Of a DNA stretch of 64,000 bases, positions 41,728 through 51,089 are shown in pieces. Both the position numbers and the translations under genes were made by a program. Under the pieces are notes generated by a model, which made no database searches, was not told the origin of the DNA, and saw nothing but the letters and a program-made list of their open reading frames with translations. Source of the DNA: JAJEFO01 sp965214325 (GTDB lineage Bacteria > Pseudomonadota > Alphaproteobacteria > Rhodobacterales > Rhodobacteraceae); contig CBDCBG010000006.1 of NCBI GenBank assembly GCA_965214325.1, positions 1,116,001 to 1,180,000 of the forward strand, written 5' to 3'. Numbering within the stretch: the stretch's first letter is position 1; each line of letters starts with the position of its first letter.

Positions 41728-42684
41728 TCATCGCCGCCCCGAAATCCGCCTTGCTCCCGGCAGGTTCCCGAACTTCGTCTCACGGATGGCAACGTAGACG
41801 CCCGACCCGAGCACGAGGAGAATCCCGAGCGCGGACACCGTCCCCGGAAGTTCGTTCCAGATGACGTAGCCCCAGACGATGGCCAGAACCAGCGTGCCGT
41901 ACTCAAACGGTGCCACCAGCCCCGCCTCGCCCATCCGGTACGCCTGCGAAATCAGGTAGCCGCCTGCGGCGCTGCAAACGCCCAGGCCGAAGATGACGGC
42001 CAGGTCCGCCCTTGGCGGCCATTTCCACTCCCGCAACAGAAAGTCGATTGCAGGGTTTCCGGTATCCGCGAACTGACCGTTGCCAAAGACCAGGCCCATC
42101 ACCGTGCACACGACGATGAAGGTCAACTGGATATAGAGGGCCATGGTCGAGGCGCGTTCCGTCAGGCCCATGTTTCGGGTCATTGTGTGCAACGTGGCAT
42201 AGCCGATGGCCGCCATGATCGGCAGCAACATGACCCAGGGGAACTGCACCACACCGGGCTGCACGATCACCAGCACCCCAATGAATCCAACCGCCAGCGC
42301 CGACCAGCGCCTGACGCCGACCTGCTCTTTCAGAAACAGCGCCGAGAAGCACGTGACCAGGAGCGGCGCCACGAAAAACACGGCCGTTGCCTCGGCCAAC
42401 GGGATGACCGCGATTCCGCTGAAAAAGGCAAGGTTGGCCAGCACGACGCAACACCCCCTGAGAATGTGCATCATGGGTCGCCTTGTCCGCAGTCTCGACC
42501 AGCCGCCTTCCAGCGGCACCACGATCGAAAGCGTGAGCAGCAGCGCGACAATCGACCGCATCAGGATCAACTGGTGCAGTGGATAGTCGCCGCTAAGCCA
42601 TTTTACCGAGGCGTCGTTGAGGGAAAAGGCGACGGACGCCAGGATCGCGCAGGAAACGCTGATTTCCCTGGACCGGTCGGACAT
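41728..42684 (-). CDS. EamA-family (DMT) transporter
   Basis: 318 residues with about ten membrane helices in two EamA repeats, starting VSCAILASVAFSLNDASVKW and KEQVGVRRWSALAVGFIGVL. The ATG at 42684 (MSDRSREISVSC) has GGGGAG at a good distance; the frame is open a further 12 codons. It belongs to the same broad family as the protein at 39205-40086 but is not a close copy. Substrate unknown. Confidence 0.9.
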   Translation of the reverse strand: MSDRSREISVSCAILASVAFSLNDASVKWLSGDYPLHQLILMRSIVALLLTLSIVVPLEGGWSRLRTRRPMMHILRGCCVVLANLAFFSGIAVIPLAEATAVFFVAPLLVTCFSALFLKEQVGVRRWSALAVGFIGVLVIVQPGVVQFPWVMLLPIMAAIGYATLHTMTRNMGLTERASTMALYIQLTFIVVCTVMGLVFGNGQFADTGNPAIDFLLREWKWPPRADLAVIFGLGVCSAAGGYLISQAYRMGEAGLVAPFEYGTLVLAIVWGYVIWNELPGTVSALGILLVLGSGVYVAIRETKFGNLPGARRISGRR

Positions 42685-43633
42685 CGCCAGCAACTCCCCT
42701 GGATGCGCTTGAACTCGCACGTAGCCAAACGGAAGCCGACAAGTCTCTTCAGTTTGCGACGATGCGCGCGTGTTTCATGAACGATTTGTCGTTGAAAGTC
42801 GATTCTCGCTCGCTCGGCGGAAGGCACGATCAACTTGGCGGGCAGGAACGCGATCACCAAGTCCGGCTTGAACCCGGTGCTCCGCATCCACCGCGACACC
42901 GTCCCCGCCTTTGACGCGTGCCGGGACGGGCGCCGAAAGGATGTCCGCATGGTGATCACCCCGGGATGGGGAGGCCCTGCGGACAATTCCGGCCGCAGGC
43001 TTCGCGTCCTCGGAGTCCCCGAGCTTCCTGTGACCGGTCCGCCACGACATCGCAGGCGATCGCTGCATGCTTGCCACGGCCCTCGCCTTCCCGGACAGTT
43101 TCGGCATGGCCACGCTCGGACCTGCATAACGGCCAATGGTCGCGCAAGGAGCGTTGCGAGCGCTCGCAATGACCATCGCCGTGAAGGAAATCTGCAGCGA
43201 ATCCAACGTGGCAAGCCCTGGCGGCGCAGGAACGGTGTCGTGGCCGGAATGCCAAGTGCCAGCTTCATGAAACGACGAGGGAACGCTTCCTTAGCCTGTC
43301 CGAAGGGCGCCATGCCGGTGCATGTCCGGCGTATCGAAATGCGGAAGAATTCGCGATCACCGGCGCTTGGTGATGCCCGTGCCGGGTCGCGTGACCGGTC
43401 AGGTGGCTGTCCACCCTGTCAAGAACTCGTCCGAAGCCCGGCGCTTTCCCGCCCGGTCCATGCTTGCCTGGTCCAAGCAGGTTGCCGCATTTCAACGGGG
43501 CCTCGCGCGGTCTTGCAGAGGCAAAAGCGCGCATTTCCCGCGACACGGAATTCCCGAAGGCGACAACGGGTCCGGTTGACCTCAGAAAGCGGGCAGTTAC
43601 TCAGGGCCGCAGGACGCATCCCGGAGGCAAATG
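42685..43633. other. 949-bp stretch without a recognised gene
   Basis: Lies between a transporter gene and pgk. Overlapping open frames on both strands (for example minus 42775-43206) have weak composition and no family resemblance; it may hold a decayed gene. The end nearest 43620 carries the GGAGG used by pgk. Confidence 0.45.
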
Positions 43634-44827
43634 ATGGCTTGGAAGACGTTGGACGACATGGACCTTGCCGACAAGGTGGTTCTGACACGCGTGGACCTGA
43701 ACGTGCCCGTGGAGAACGGAACCGTGACCGATTCGACCCGGATCGCACGCATCGCTCCGACGGTTCACGACATTCTCGCCATGGGTGGCAAGCCGGTCCT
43801 GCTGGCCCATTTCGGCCGGCCAAAGGGCCAGCGTGCGCCCGAAATGTCGCTCGGCCGGATCCGGGACGACGTCGCGCGCATGCTTGGCTTGCCCGTGGCG
43901 TTCGCGGAAGACTGCGTGACCTCCCTCGCAGGGTCTGCGGTCGCAAGGCTGGGCAACGGCGAGGTGCTCATGCTGGAGAACACGCGGTTTCACGCAGGTG
44001 AGGAAGCCAACGACCCGGAGTTCTCGGCCGCGCTTGCCGAACTCGGCGATGTCTTCGTGAATGACGCGTTCTCCGCCGCCCACCGCGCTCACGCCTCGAC
44101 CGAAGGCCTCGCACGGGTCCTGCCATCAGCCGCCGGACGCTTGATGGAAGCGGAACTCAAGGCGCTGGAGTCGGCCCTGACCGATCCTGACCGACCGCTC
44201 GTTGCCATCGTTGGCGGCGCAAAGGTCTCGACCAAGCTCGAATTGCTCGAGAACCTCGTTCGCAAGGTGAACGCCGTGGTGATCGGCGGCGGCATGGCCA
44301 ACACGTTTCTCGTGGCAATGGGCATTGATGTCGGAAGGTCGCTGGCCGAGCGCGAGATGGCCGGAACCGCACGAGACATCCTGGCCAGGGCCGATGAAGC
44401 CGCCTGCGAAATCGTCCTGCCGACGGATATCGTCTGTGCCAAGGAACTTGCAGCCGGTGTCGAAGCCGTCACCGTCGCTGTCGAGGCATGCCCCCCCGAC
44501 TGCATGATCCTTGACGTGGGGCCTCGAACCGTCGCCCAGATCAATGATGCGTTCGCATCCGCAAGGACCGTCATCTGGAACGGCCCGCTTGGCGCCTTTG
44601 AGACCGATCCGTTTGACGCGGCCACGGTGGCCGCCGCCCGCAAGGTCGCCGAGTTGACGCGATCAGGCGGCCTGAGTTCCGTGGCCGGCGGCGGCGATAC
44701 GGTGGCGGCGCTGAACAAGGCCGGGGTCATGGACGACTTTTCCTATGTCTCGACCGCAGGCGGCGCGTTTCTCGAATGGATGGAAGGAAAGACCTTGCCG
44801 GGCGTGGCCGCCCTGGAGCAGGATTGA
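43634..44827 (+). CDS. pgk: Phosphoglycerate kinase
   Basis: 397 residues, cytosolic glycolytic and gluconeogenic enzyme moving phosphate between 1,3-bisphosphoglycerate and ADP. N-terminal substrate motifs are TRVDLNVPVENG and LAHFGRPKG, and the NDAFSAAHRAHAS block is kept; the nucleotide side has VGGAKVSTKLELL, VIWNGPLGAFE and GGGDTVAALN. Of two adjacent ATGs (43631 and 43634) the second has the better spacing to GGAGG at 43623-43627. A class I aldolase gene follows 84 bases later, so they probably form an operon. Confidence 0.97.
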   Translation: MAWKTLDDMDLADKVVLTRVDLNVPVENGTVTDSTRIARIAPTVHDILAMGGKPVLLAHFGRPKGQRAPEMSLGRIRDDVARMLGLPVAFAEDCVTSLAGSAVARLGNGEVLMLENTRFHAGEEANDPEFSAALAELGDVFVNDAFSAAHRAHASTEGLARVLPSAAGRLMEAELKALESALTDPDRPLVAIVGGAKVSTKLELLENLVRKVNAVVIGGGMANTFLVAMGIDVGRSLAEREMAGTARDILARADEAACEIVLPTDIVCAKELAAGVEAVTVAVEACPPDCMILDVGPRTVAQINDAFASARTVIWNGPLGAFETDPFDAATVAAARKVAELTRSGGLSSVAGGGDTVAALNKAGVMDDFSYVSTAGGAFLEWMEGKTLPGVAALEQD

Positions 44828-44911
44828 TGCGGGTCGCATCCGTTCGCGCGCCATTGACTCGCCGGGAGACACCCCTATGAGAGGCGCAACACCACGAGAA
44901 CGGGGGATCAG

Positions 44912-45796
44912 ATGGCAGAGGTGACACAGTCAGGGCAGATGCGGACCGGCAAGGGCTTCGTCGCCGCGCTTGACCAATCCGGCGGGTCGACCCCCAAGGC
45001 GCTTCGCCTCTACGGGATTGACGCCGATCGATACGGTTCCGAAGACGAGATGTTCGACCTGATCCACGAGATGCGGTCGCGCATCGTGCGCGCCCCGGCG
45101 TTTTCAGGCGACAAGGTCATCGGCGCCATCCTGTTCGAGCAAACCATGGACCGTGACTTCGACGGCGCCTCCGCGGCCGCCTACCTCTGGGAAAGGAGGC
45201 GCGTGGTGCCTTTTCTCAAGTGCGACAAGGGCCTCGAGAATGAAGGTGATGGCGTTCAGCTCATGAAGGACATGGGCGACCTCGACGGACTCCTCTCGCG
45301 TGCCAGCGCAAACGGAATCTTCGGCACGAAGATGCGCTCGGTGATAAATTCGGCGAATCCCGACGGGATCGCGGCCGTTGCGGCGCAGCAGTTCGAAATC
45401 GGCCGCCGGATTCTCGGCCACGGGCTGGTCCCGATCATCGAGCCGGAAGTGACCATCACGATCAAGGACAAGGCCGCTGCCGAGAATATCCTGCGCGACG
45501 AGATCATGAATGGTCTTGATGCCCTGGACCAGGAGGTCATGCTGAAGCTCTCGCTTCCCAGCGAGGACAACTTCTACACTCCCTGCATTGCGCACCCGAA
45601 CTGCATGCGCGTGGTAGCGCTGTCGGGCGGCCATCCCAGGGACGAAGCCAACCGGCGCCTCGCGGCAAATTCCGGCATGATCGCAAGCTTCAGCCGCGCC
45701 TTGACCGAAGGGCTGTCCGATTCCCAGTCAGACGACGAATTCAACGCCACGCTGGCAGAGACGATCTCGTCAATCTACGAGGCCTCGATTTCCTGA
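44912..45796 (+). CDS. Fructose-bisphosphate aldolase, class I (bacterial type)
   Basis: 294 residues. Schiff-base aldolase interconverting fructose 1,6-bisphosphate and triose phosphates. Blocks typical of the bacterial class I enzyme are GFVAALDQSGGSTPKALRLY, VVPFLKCDKGLENEGDGVQ, GTKMRSVINSANPDGI, VPIIEPEVTI and EVMLKLSLPSEDNFY, the last with the Schiff-base lysine region. There are no class II zinc motifs. It is downstream of pgk in the same direction and is followed by a strong hairpin. Confidence 0.95.
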   Translation: MAEVTQSGQMRTGKGFVAALDQSGGSTPKALRLYGIDADRYGSEDEMFDLIHEMRSRIVRAPAFSGDKVIGAILFEQTMDRDFDGASAAAYLWERRRVVPFLKCDKGLENEGDGVQLMKDMGDLDGLLSRASANGIFGTKMRSVINSANPDGIAAVAAQQFEIGRRILGHGLVPIIEPEVTITIKDKAAAENILRDEIMNGLDALDQEVMLKLSLPSEDNFYTPCIAHPNCMRVVALSGGHPRDEANRRLAANSGMIASFSRALTEGLSDSQSDDEFNATLAETISSIYEASIS

Positions 45797-45843
45797 ATTG
45801 CCACGCCGGATGCCTGCGTCCCGGATGCGGTTCGGGAATTGAC

Positions 45844-45875
45844 ACGGGGACGGGCAAGCCTTTGCCCGCCCCCGT
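45844..45875. terminator. Hairpin between convergent aldolase and AGCS genes
   Basis: Near-perfect stem ACGGGGACGGGCAA / TTGCCCGCCCCCGT with a GCCT loop. There is no clear T-run after it, so it may work as a bidirectional or weak terminator, or as an mRNA 3' stabiliser. Confidence 0.55.
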
Positions 45876-45923
45876 CACTTCCTGGCGTCGTGCCGCCGAC
45901 CCGAACCCCTGAAAGGGAGCGCG

Positions 45924-47324
45924 TTACGCCTCTTTCAGCGGCGTGGAGGACAATGGCTGCCCCTTGTCCTCAAAGTACTGGCGCGTCACCTTGAAGACCA
46001 TTGGCGCAAGCAAAATCAGTCCGATCAGGTTTGGCACGGCCATCAGGCCGTTCAGCGTGTCGGCAAGATTCCAGACGAGGTCGACCTTGACATTGGCAAA
46101 CGACAAGGCCGCGAGCACCCAAAATACGCGGTATATGTACAGGCTCCTCTCCGAGAACAGGTATTGCCAGCACCTTTCGCCGTAATACGACCATCCGAGG
46201 ATGGTGGTGAATGCGAAGACGGCCAAGGCTATCGTGACAATGTACTGGCCACCGGCAATGGATTCGTTGAAGCCTGTGGATGTCAGGACCGCGCCGGTGA
46301 GACCTCCGCCGTCGGCGCCTGTCATCATCCAGGCACCGGATGTCAGGATCACGAGCGCCGTCATCGTGCACACCACGATCGTGTCGATGAACGTCCCGAG
46401 CATGGCGATGATGCCTTGCCGAACGGGGCTGTTGGTTTGTGCTGCCGCGTGCGCGATCGCAGCCGACCCCAATCCCGATTCGTTGGAAAAGACACCCCGA
46501 GCGACCCCAAACCGAATTGCGGCTGCAACGGCCGCACCGGCAAATCCGCCAGCCGCGGCGGCAGGCGTGAAGGCGTAGGTGAAGATCATGCCGATTGCGG
46601 ACGGGACTTCGGCGATGTTGATCATGATGATCAGTAGAGCCGCGCCAAGGTAGAGCACGATCATCGCCGGGACGAGCTTGCCGGCAACATCGCCTATCCT
46701 GCGGATTCCGCCCATGATCACGACGGCAACGAGGGCCGCGACAACCACTCCCGTAATCCAGGTGGGCAGTCCGAAGCTGCTGCCGAGGGCTGCCGCCATC
46801 GAATTGACCTGCACCGCGTTTCCGATGCCGAAAGCGGCGACGGCTCCAAAGATCGCGAATAGAAGCCCAAGCCATTTCCCGAGTTCGGGAGCGAACTCCC
46901 CGACGCCGTTTCGCAGGTAGTACATCGGACCGCCGACGTATTTTCCGGACGCATCGACTTCACGGTACGTCACCGCGCAAACCGCTTCGGCGTATTTTGT
47001 CGCCATTCCGAACAGCGCGATCAGCCACATGTAGAAAATGGCTCCTGGCCCCCCAAGCGCGATCGCGGTCGCAACGCCCGCGATGTTTCCCGTGCCCACG
47101 GTTGCCGACAATGCCGTCATCAGTGCATTGAACGGCTTGACCTCGCCTTCGCCGGCGACGGCGTCCTTGTCGAAGAGCAGGCGGAACCCGTAGCCGACCT
47201 TCCGCCACGGCATGAAGACTAGACCAAGCGTCAACAAGACGCCGGTGACGCCGAGAATGCCCAGCATCGGCGGGCCCCAGGCGAATGCGTTCACTGAATT
47301 GATGAATGAGTTTAGCTGGTCCAT
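45924..47324 (-). CDS. Sodium:alanine/glycine symporter (AGCS family)
   Basis: 466 residues, inner-membrane amino-acid carrier with about 10-11 helices. The family signature is ALMTALSATVGTGNIAGVAT followed by ALGGPGAIFYMW, and the substrate-site loop GVFSNESGLGSAAIAHAAAQ is present. The ATG at 47324 (MDQLNSFINSVNAFAWGPPM) has AGGAGGGAG upstream; the frame is open 40 codons further but this is unlikely. It imports alanine or glycine with sodium, and glycine would supply HemA. No glycine riboswitch is visible upstream. Confidence 0.95.
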   Translation of the reverse strand: MDQLNSFINSVNAFAWGPPMLGILGVTGVLLTLGLVFMPWRKVGYGFRLLFDKDAVAGEGEVKPFNALMTALSATVGTGNIAGVATAIALGGPGAIFYMWLIALFGMATKYAEAVCAVTYREVDASGKYVGGPMYYLRNGVGEFAPELGKWLGLLFAIFGAVAAFGIGNAVQVNSMAAALGSSFGLPTWITGVVVAALVAVVIMGGIRRIGDVAGKLVPAMIVLYLGAALLIIMINIAEVPSAIGMIFTYAFTPAAAAGGFAGAAVAAAIRFGVARGVFSNESGLGSAAIAHAAAQTNSPVRQGIIAMLGTFIDTIVVCTMTALVILTSGAWMMTGADGGGLTGAVLTSTGFNESIAGGQYIVTIALAVFAFTTILGWSYYGERCWQYLFSERSLYIYRVFWVLAALSFANVKVDLVWNLADTLNGLMAVPNLIGLILLAPMVFKVTRQYFEDKGQPLSSTPLKEA

Positions 47325-48134
47325 GATTGGTCTCCCTCCTGAAACCGTGTCGCTGCAACACGCTGGTGCAGCGCATTGCATTGAATTGATCTTCGGATTC
47401 CTGAAGTGTCCAACAATTGCAGCAATTTGCAAGTCCGAATCCAAAAGCTGGCCCGGCGCTGGAGGTTGGCGAGTCGGACTTGAGCGCCCATTCGCATCGC
47501 GCCAACGGCGGGAGTTTCGGAGGCAGGGCGGACCTGGACTGCCTTGGCGTGCGGGCAGGCATTTCTCGTTTCGTGGGGATCAGGCGACTGCTGCAAGATG
47601 GCCAACGGGCCGGAGCGTTAGCGACGTGAACCGCTCTTTGTGGTGCAGCCACCCTTGGCGCCCCATGCCTGGACGTGCCTCGAAACGCACAGCGACACCA
47701 CGGTTGCGACCAATCGGCAAGGCCCGACGGAGGAATTCCCTGTCGGTCATCCTGTCCCCAAGTCAGTACACGACACGAATCCATGCCCCTGCCTGCGTGA
47801 CCATGGCGTTCGACACCGTCCAATGTCTCCACCCAAGCCAGACCCACTCCCACCGTGCGAGATTCCTCTGTCCTGGCTCAAGGACCGGATCAGGACCGCT
47901 CAGCGGACCGATGCTGCGCCGAACCCGGACATCTGCCAATTTGGGTGGCATGGGACCGCTCTCTGCGACATATGTAATGTTGGCGGGAAGTTGGCCGCGG
48001 GCGGAGGGCGGATTCCATGTTGGCTGGGTTCAACGGCAAGCCGGTCACATTCCGGGTTCATGGTCGCCGTGGCTCGTCGGCTGCGACGAGACGAGACAAT
48101 TCAAGGCCGCGCCAGGCAAGCAGGGAGGACGTCC
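47325..48134. other. 810-bp region upstream of cobO, no gene recognised
   Basis: It should carry promoters for the AGCS gene and for cobO. I looked for a cobalamin riboswitch (B12 box) and saw no convincing match in the cobO direction. Confidence 0.45.
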
Positions 48135-48743
48135 ATGAGTGACCAAGCGACCCGTCACCGCGACAAGATGAAGAAGATAAAGGCGGCGCGCGACCGGATT
48201 ATGGCAACAAAGACTGGAGAAAAGGGCCTGATCATCGTCCATACGGGGCCGGGCAAGGGCAAGTCGTCCTCCGGGTTCGGCATGCTCGTCCGTTGCATTG
48301 CCCATGGCATGCCCGCTGCCGTGGTCCAGTTCATCAAGGGCGCTTGGGGAACGGGAGAACGCGACTTTTTTGCCGAGCACTTTGCCGACAAGGTGACCTG
48401 GGTGACCAGCGGCGAAGGCTTCACCTGGGAAACCCAGGATCGCGAACGCGACATCACTGCAGCGCGGTCGGGCTGGGCAAAGGCCAAGGCCCTGGTCCGC
48501 GACCCTGATGTCCGATTTGTGCTTCTCGACGAAATCAACATCGCGCTCAGGTACGAGTATCTCGAAATTGACGAGGTCGTTGAATTCCTCCTGACCGAAA
48601 AGCCGGAGATGACCCATGTCGTGCTCACCGGCCGCAATGCCCACGACAAGCTCGTCGAATGCGCCGATCTCGTGACAAGCATGGAACTCGTCAAGCACCC
48701 GTTCCGGGACGGCATCAAGGCCCAGAAAGGCATCGAGTTTTGA
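48135..48743 (+). CDS. cobO: Cob(I)yrinic acid a,c-diamide adenosyltransferase
   Basis: 202 residues. Transfers adenosyl from ATP to the cobalt of reduced corrinoid, CobO/BtuR type. The P-loop is VHTGPGKGKSSS, with AAVVQFIKGAWGTGERDF, GEGFTWETQDRERD and RFVLLDEINIALRYEYL as the other family blocks. GGGAGGACGTCC precedes the ATG at 48135. It is the first gene of the cobalamin cluster and precedes cobQ by 124 bases in the same direction. Cytosolic. Confidence 0.96.
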   Translation: MSDQATRHRDKMKKIKAARDRIMATKTGEKGLIIVHTGPGKGKSSSGFGMLVRCIAHGMPAAVVQFIKGAWGTGERDFFAEHFADKVTWVTSGEGFTWETQDRERDITAARSGWAKAKALVRDPDVRFVLLDEINIALRYEYLEIDEVVEFLLTEKPEMTHVVLTGRNAHDKLVECADLVTSMELVKHPFRDGIKAQKGIEF

Positions 48744-48867
48744 CCTTGCGGCATTGCACGGCGCAGCAATCGAACACGAAACCTGCCCGCACATTCCGTC
48801 CCGGACCATCGCGCCGGACCATCGCGGGATTCATCCGCGCGAGGTCGCCGTCCCAGTCGGCCGGAAC

Positions 48868-50313
48868 ATGACCGGGGCACTCATGCTGCAGGGAACCGGC
48901 TCCAATGTCGGCAAGTCCATCCTCGTTGCAGGTCTTGCGCGCGCCGCCCGGAACCGGGGCATCTCCGTCGCTCCCTTCAAGCCGCAGAACATGTCGAACA
49001 ATGCAGCTGTAACCACGGACGGCGGCGAGATCGGCCGCGCACAGGCACTCCAGGCCCTCGCGGCCGGCCTGCAGCCCCACACCGACATGAATCCCGTCCT
49101 GCTGAAGCCGGAATCCGAAACCGGCGCCCAGGTTGTCGTTCAGGGCAAATGGCGTGCGACCGTCAAGGCCCGGGAATACGGGGCACTGAAGGCAGACCTA
49201 GTGAGCCCCGTTCTCGAAAGCTACCGGAGACTCCGCTCGAAGCATGAACTTGTCATTGTCGAAGGGGCAGGATCTCCCGCGGAAGTGAACCTGCGCGCGG
49301 GGGACATTGCCAACATGGGATTCGCGCAATCGGCCGACGTTCCGGTCGTCCTTGTCGGCGACATCGATCGAGGCGGGGTCATCGCACAGCTTGTCGGCAC
49401 CCGGGCCATCCTCGACCCCGGCGATGCGGAGCGGGTCAAGGGCTTCCTGGTCAACAAGTTCCGGGGCGATCCGGCCCTGTTCACGGAAGGCTACAGGATT
49501 GCCGAAGATCAGACCGGCTGGCCCGGCTTCGGCATCCTGCCCTGGTTCCAGAACGCCTGGAAGCTTCCAGCCGAGGACGCGCTTGACATCAGCGGCACCG
49601 AAGAAGGCGAATTCCACGTTGTTTGCCTGCGGCTAGACCGAATCGCGAATTTCGACGATCTGGACCCCCTCGCGCAAGAGGCATCGGTACGGCTCACCCT
49701 GCTCGGCACAGGTCGGGCCATCCCCGGAGACGCCGACCTCGTAATCTTGCCAGGAAGCAAGTCCACCCGCTCTGATCTGGCTTTCCTGAAGGGACAGGGC
49801 TGGGACATCGATCTGCACGCGCATTCGCGGCGGGGCGGCCAGATCCTCGGGATTTGCGGCGGCTACCAGATGCTGGGCCGGGCCATCAACGACCCTGACG
49901 GGATCGAGGGCGCTCCAGGCTCGGTCCGTGGCCTCGACCTGCTGGACGTCGAAACCGAAATGACGGCGCAAAAGCGCCTCACCGAAACTTCCGCGCGACA
50001 TGTGGCGACGAACGCGCCCTTTCTCGGCTACGAGATCCACAAGGGCCGCACCACTGGCCCGGACACCGCCCGCCCGTTTGCCCTCACTGCAAGCGGCCCG
50101 GAAGGCGCCACGAGCCCGGACGGGAAAGTCTCAGGAAGCTATTTCCACGGCATGTTTCGCGACGACGGTTTCCGCGCCGCCTTTCTCGGGAGTCTCGGGC
50201 AGGAATCGTCGGGCCTGTCCTATGCCGCGACAGTGGACGACACGCTCAACGAACTCGCCCGGCACATGGAAGCGCACCTCGACCTGAACGCCCTCCTGGC
50301 GCTCGCCCGATAG
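48868..50313 (+). CDS. cobQ: Cobyric acid synthase
   Basis: 481 residues. ATP- and glutamine-dependent amidation of the b, d, e and g carboxyls of adenosyl-cobyrinic acid a,c-diamide. The dethiobiotin-synthetase-like N-terminal domain has LMLQGTGSNVGKSILVAGLA, FKPQNMSNNA and VIVEGAGSPAEVNL. The amidotransferase domain has the nucleophile Cys near residue 330 (LGICGGYQMLG) and the His near 427 (GSYFHGMFRDDGF). The ATG at 48868 fits the family; an earlier in-frame ATG at 48754 would add 38 residues. A second, diverged copy of its last codons lies at about 50.9 kb. Confidence 0.96.
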   Translation: MTGALMLQGTGSNVGKSILVAGLARAARNRGISVAPFKPQNMSNNAAVTTDGGEIGRAQALQALAAGLQPHTDMNPVLLKPESETGAQVVVQGKWRATVKAREYGALKADLVSPVLESYRRLRSKHELVIVEGAGSPAEVNLRAGDIANMGFAQSADVPVVLVGDIDRGGVIAQLVGTRAILDPGDAERVKGFLVNKFRGDPALFTEGYRIAEDQTGWPGFGILPWFQNAWKLPAEDALDISGTEEGEFHVVCLRLDRIANFDDLDPLAQEASVRLTLLGTGRAIPGDADLVILPGSKSTRSDLAFLKGQGWDIDLHAHSRRGGQILGICGGYQMLGRAINDPDGIEGAPGSVRGLDLLDVETEMTAQKRLTETSARHVATNAPFLGYEIHKGRTTGPDTARPFALTASGPEGATSPDGKVSGSYFHGMFRDDGFRAAFLGSLGQESSGLSYAATVDDTLNELARHMEAHLDLNALLALAR

Positions 50314-50761
50314 GCGCCGCAGGAACGCGGTTCGACCGCGCTCCCCGGCGGTGCGCGGCCTCCAAACATGGTCTGTGGCCAGGGTCGGGAATGCCGAATA
50401 CTGATTGGCGCCACGCGTAGACGCCCACATCCACCGCATCGACAAATTCCAGCACCCGCTGCGCCTTGCCTTCGCGCACAAGCTGCATCGCGGATTGCCC
50501 ATTGAAGCCCGGCAAGGGCCGTGATCGATACCAGGCACGGGCCATGAGTTCCGAACCAAGGCGAGGCTCCACCAATTCGAGAACCTCGGCCGGTTCGCGC
50601 AGACGACGTTGCGTCCTGACGGACTGGATCTGGTCACGGCCCTGAAGCGTGTCCTTGCCGAGACCAATCGTCATGGCGATCCCCTCAGCAGCGGCCCGAA
50701 GCACGGCAGCAAACTTCCTGGGCTCGAAGTACCCCGCCTCCGCAAATTGTGAGATCTGCAT
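50246..50761 (-). CDS. Orphan ParS/MbcA/Xre-type antitoxin (DUF2384)
   Basis: Antitoxin of the RES-Xre (ParST, MbcTA) kind. The N-terminal region binds DNA, and EPAEVLELVEPRLGSELMAR, AWYRSRPLPGFNGQSAMQLV and EFVDAVDVGVYAW form the C-terminal toxin-binding domain. Such proteins usually end right after the VDAGVYA segment; here the frame runs about 50 residues further and overlaps the cobQ 3' end antisense by 68 bases, so the natural stop was probably lost. No RES-domain toxin gene is adjacent. It might remain functional as a regulator. It sits inside the cobalamin cluster together with a cobQ tail fragment. Confidence 0.68.
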   Translation of the reverse strand: MQISQFAEAGYFEPRKFAAVLRAAAEGIAMTIGLGKDTLQGRDQIQSVRTQRRLREPAEVLELVEPRLGSELMARAWYRSRPLPGFNGQSAMQLVREGKAQRVLEFVDAVDVGVYAWRQSVFGIPDPGHRPCLEAAHRRGARSNRVPAAPIGRAPGGRSGRGALPCAGRVR

Positions 50762-50895
50762 TTGCGTTCCGCATCGGCCAACGTGACAAATTCGGGTGCA
50801 ATGGTGAATGATTGGAATGCGGCCTTCAAACTGTTGCGAGCCTCCGGTTGCTGGCAGACTTTCCGGACGGATTCACTCCAGGCCCAGTGACAGGC

Positions 50896-51009
50896 CTGCC
50901 AAGTGTTGGCGGTGCAACAATTGACGCAGTGGAAACGACGCTCGACGAAGTCGCCCGACACTTGGAAACGCCTCCCGACCTTGGCACCATTCTGGCTCCC
51001 ACTGCACGA
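50896..51009 (+). pseudogene. Second copy of the cobQ 3' tail
   Basis: The plus frame reads ATIDAVETTLDEVARHLETP and PDLGTILAPTAR, which aligns with the end of CobQ (TVDDTLNELARHMEAHLDLN, ALLALAR). Weaker similarity to the preceding FRAAFLG segment is visible upstream in broken frame. It is diverged in sequence, so not a recent duplicate. Confidence 0.6.
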
Positions 51010-51089
51010 GCCCCATCGGGTACGGCGGTTCAGGGACAAGCCTCAGAGCTTGAATCATAAGCCATTGATTTAGGTTTGTTATTCGCATC

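Noticed and set aside
42775..43206. 143-codon minus-strand frame between a transporter gene and pgk
   Set aside because: No recognisable motif, no ribosome-binding site, unlikely composition; could be a decayed gene but not supported.
47325..47640. Possible glycine riboswitch upstream of the AGCS symporter
   Set aside because: No tandem aptamer-like conserved core could be seen by eye.
47325..48134. Possible cobalamin riboswitch upstream of cobO
   Set aside because: I found no B12-box-like sequence in the right orientation; only a weak partial match on the opposite strand (near 47870).
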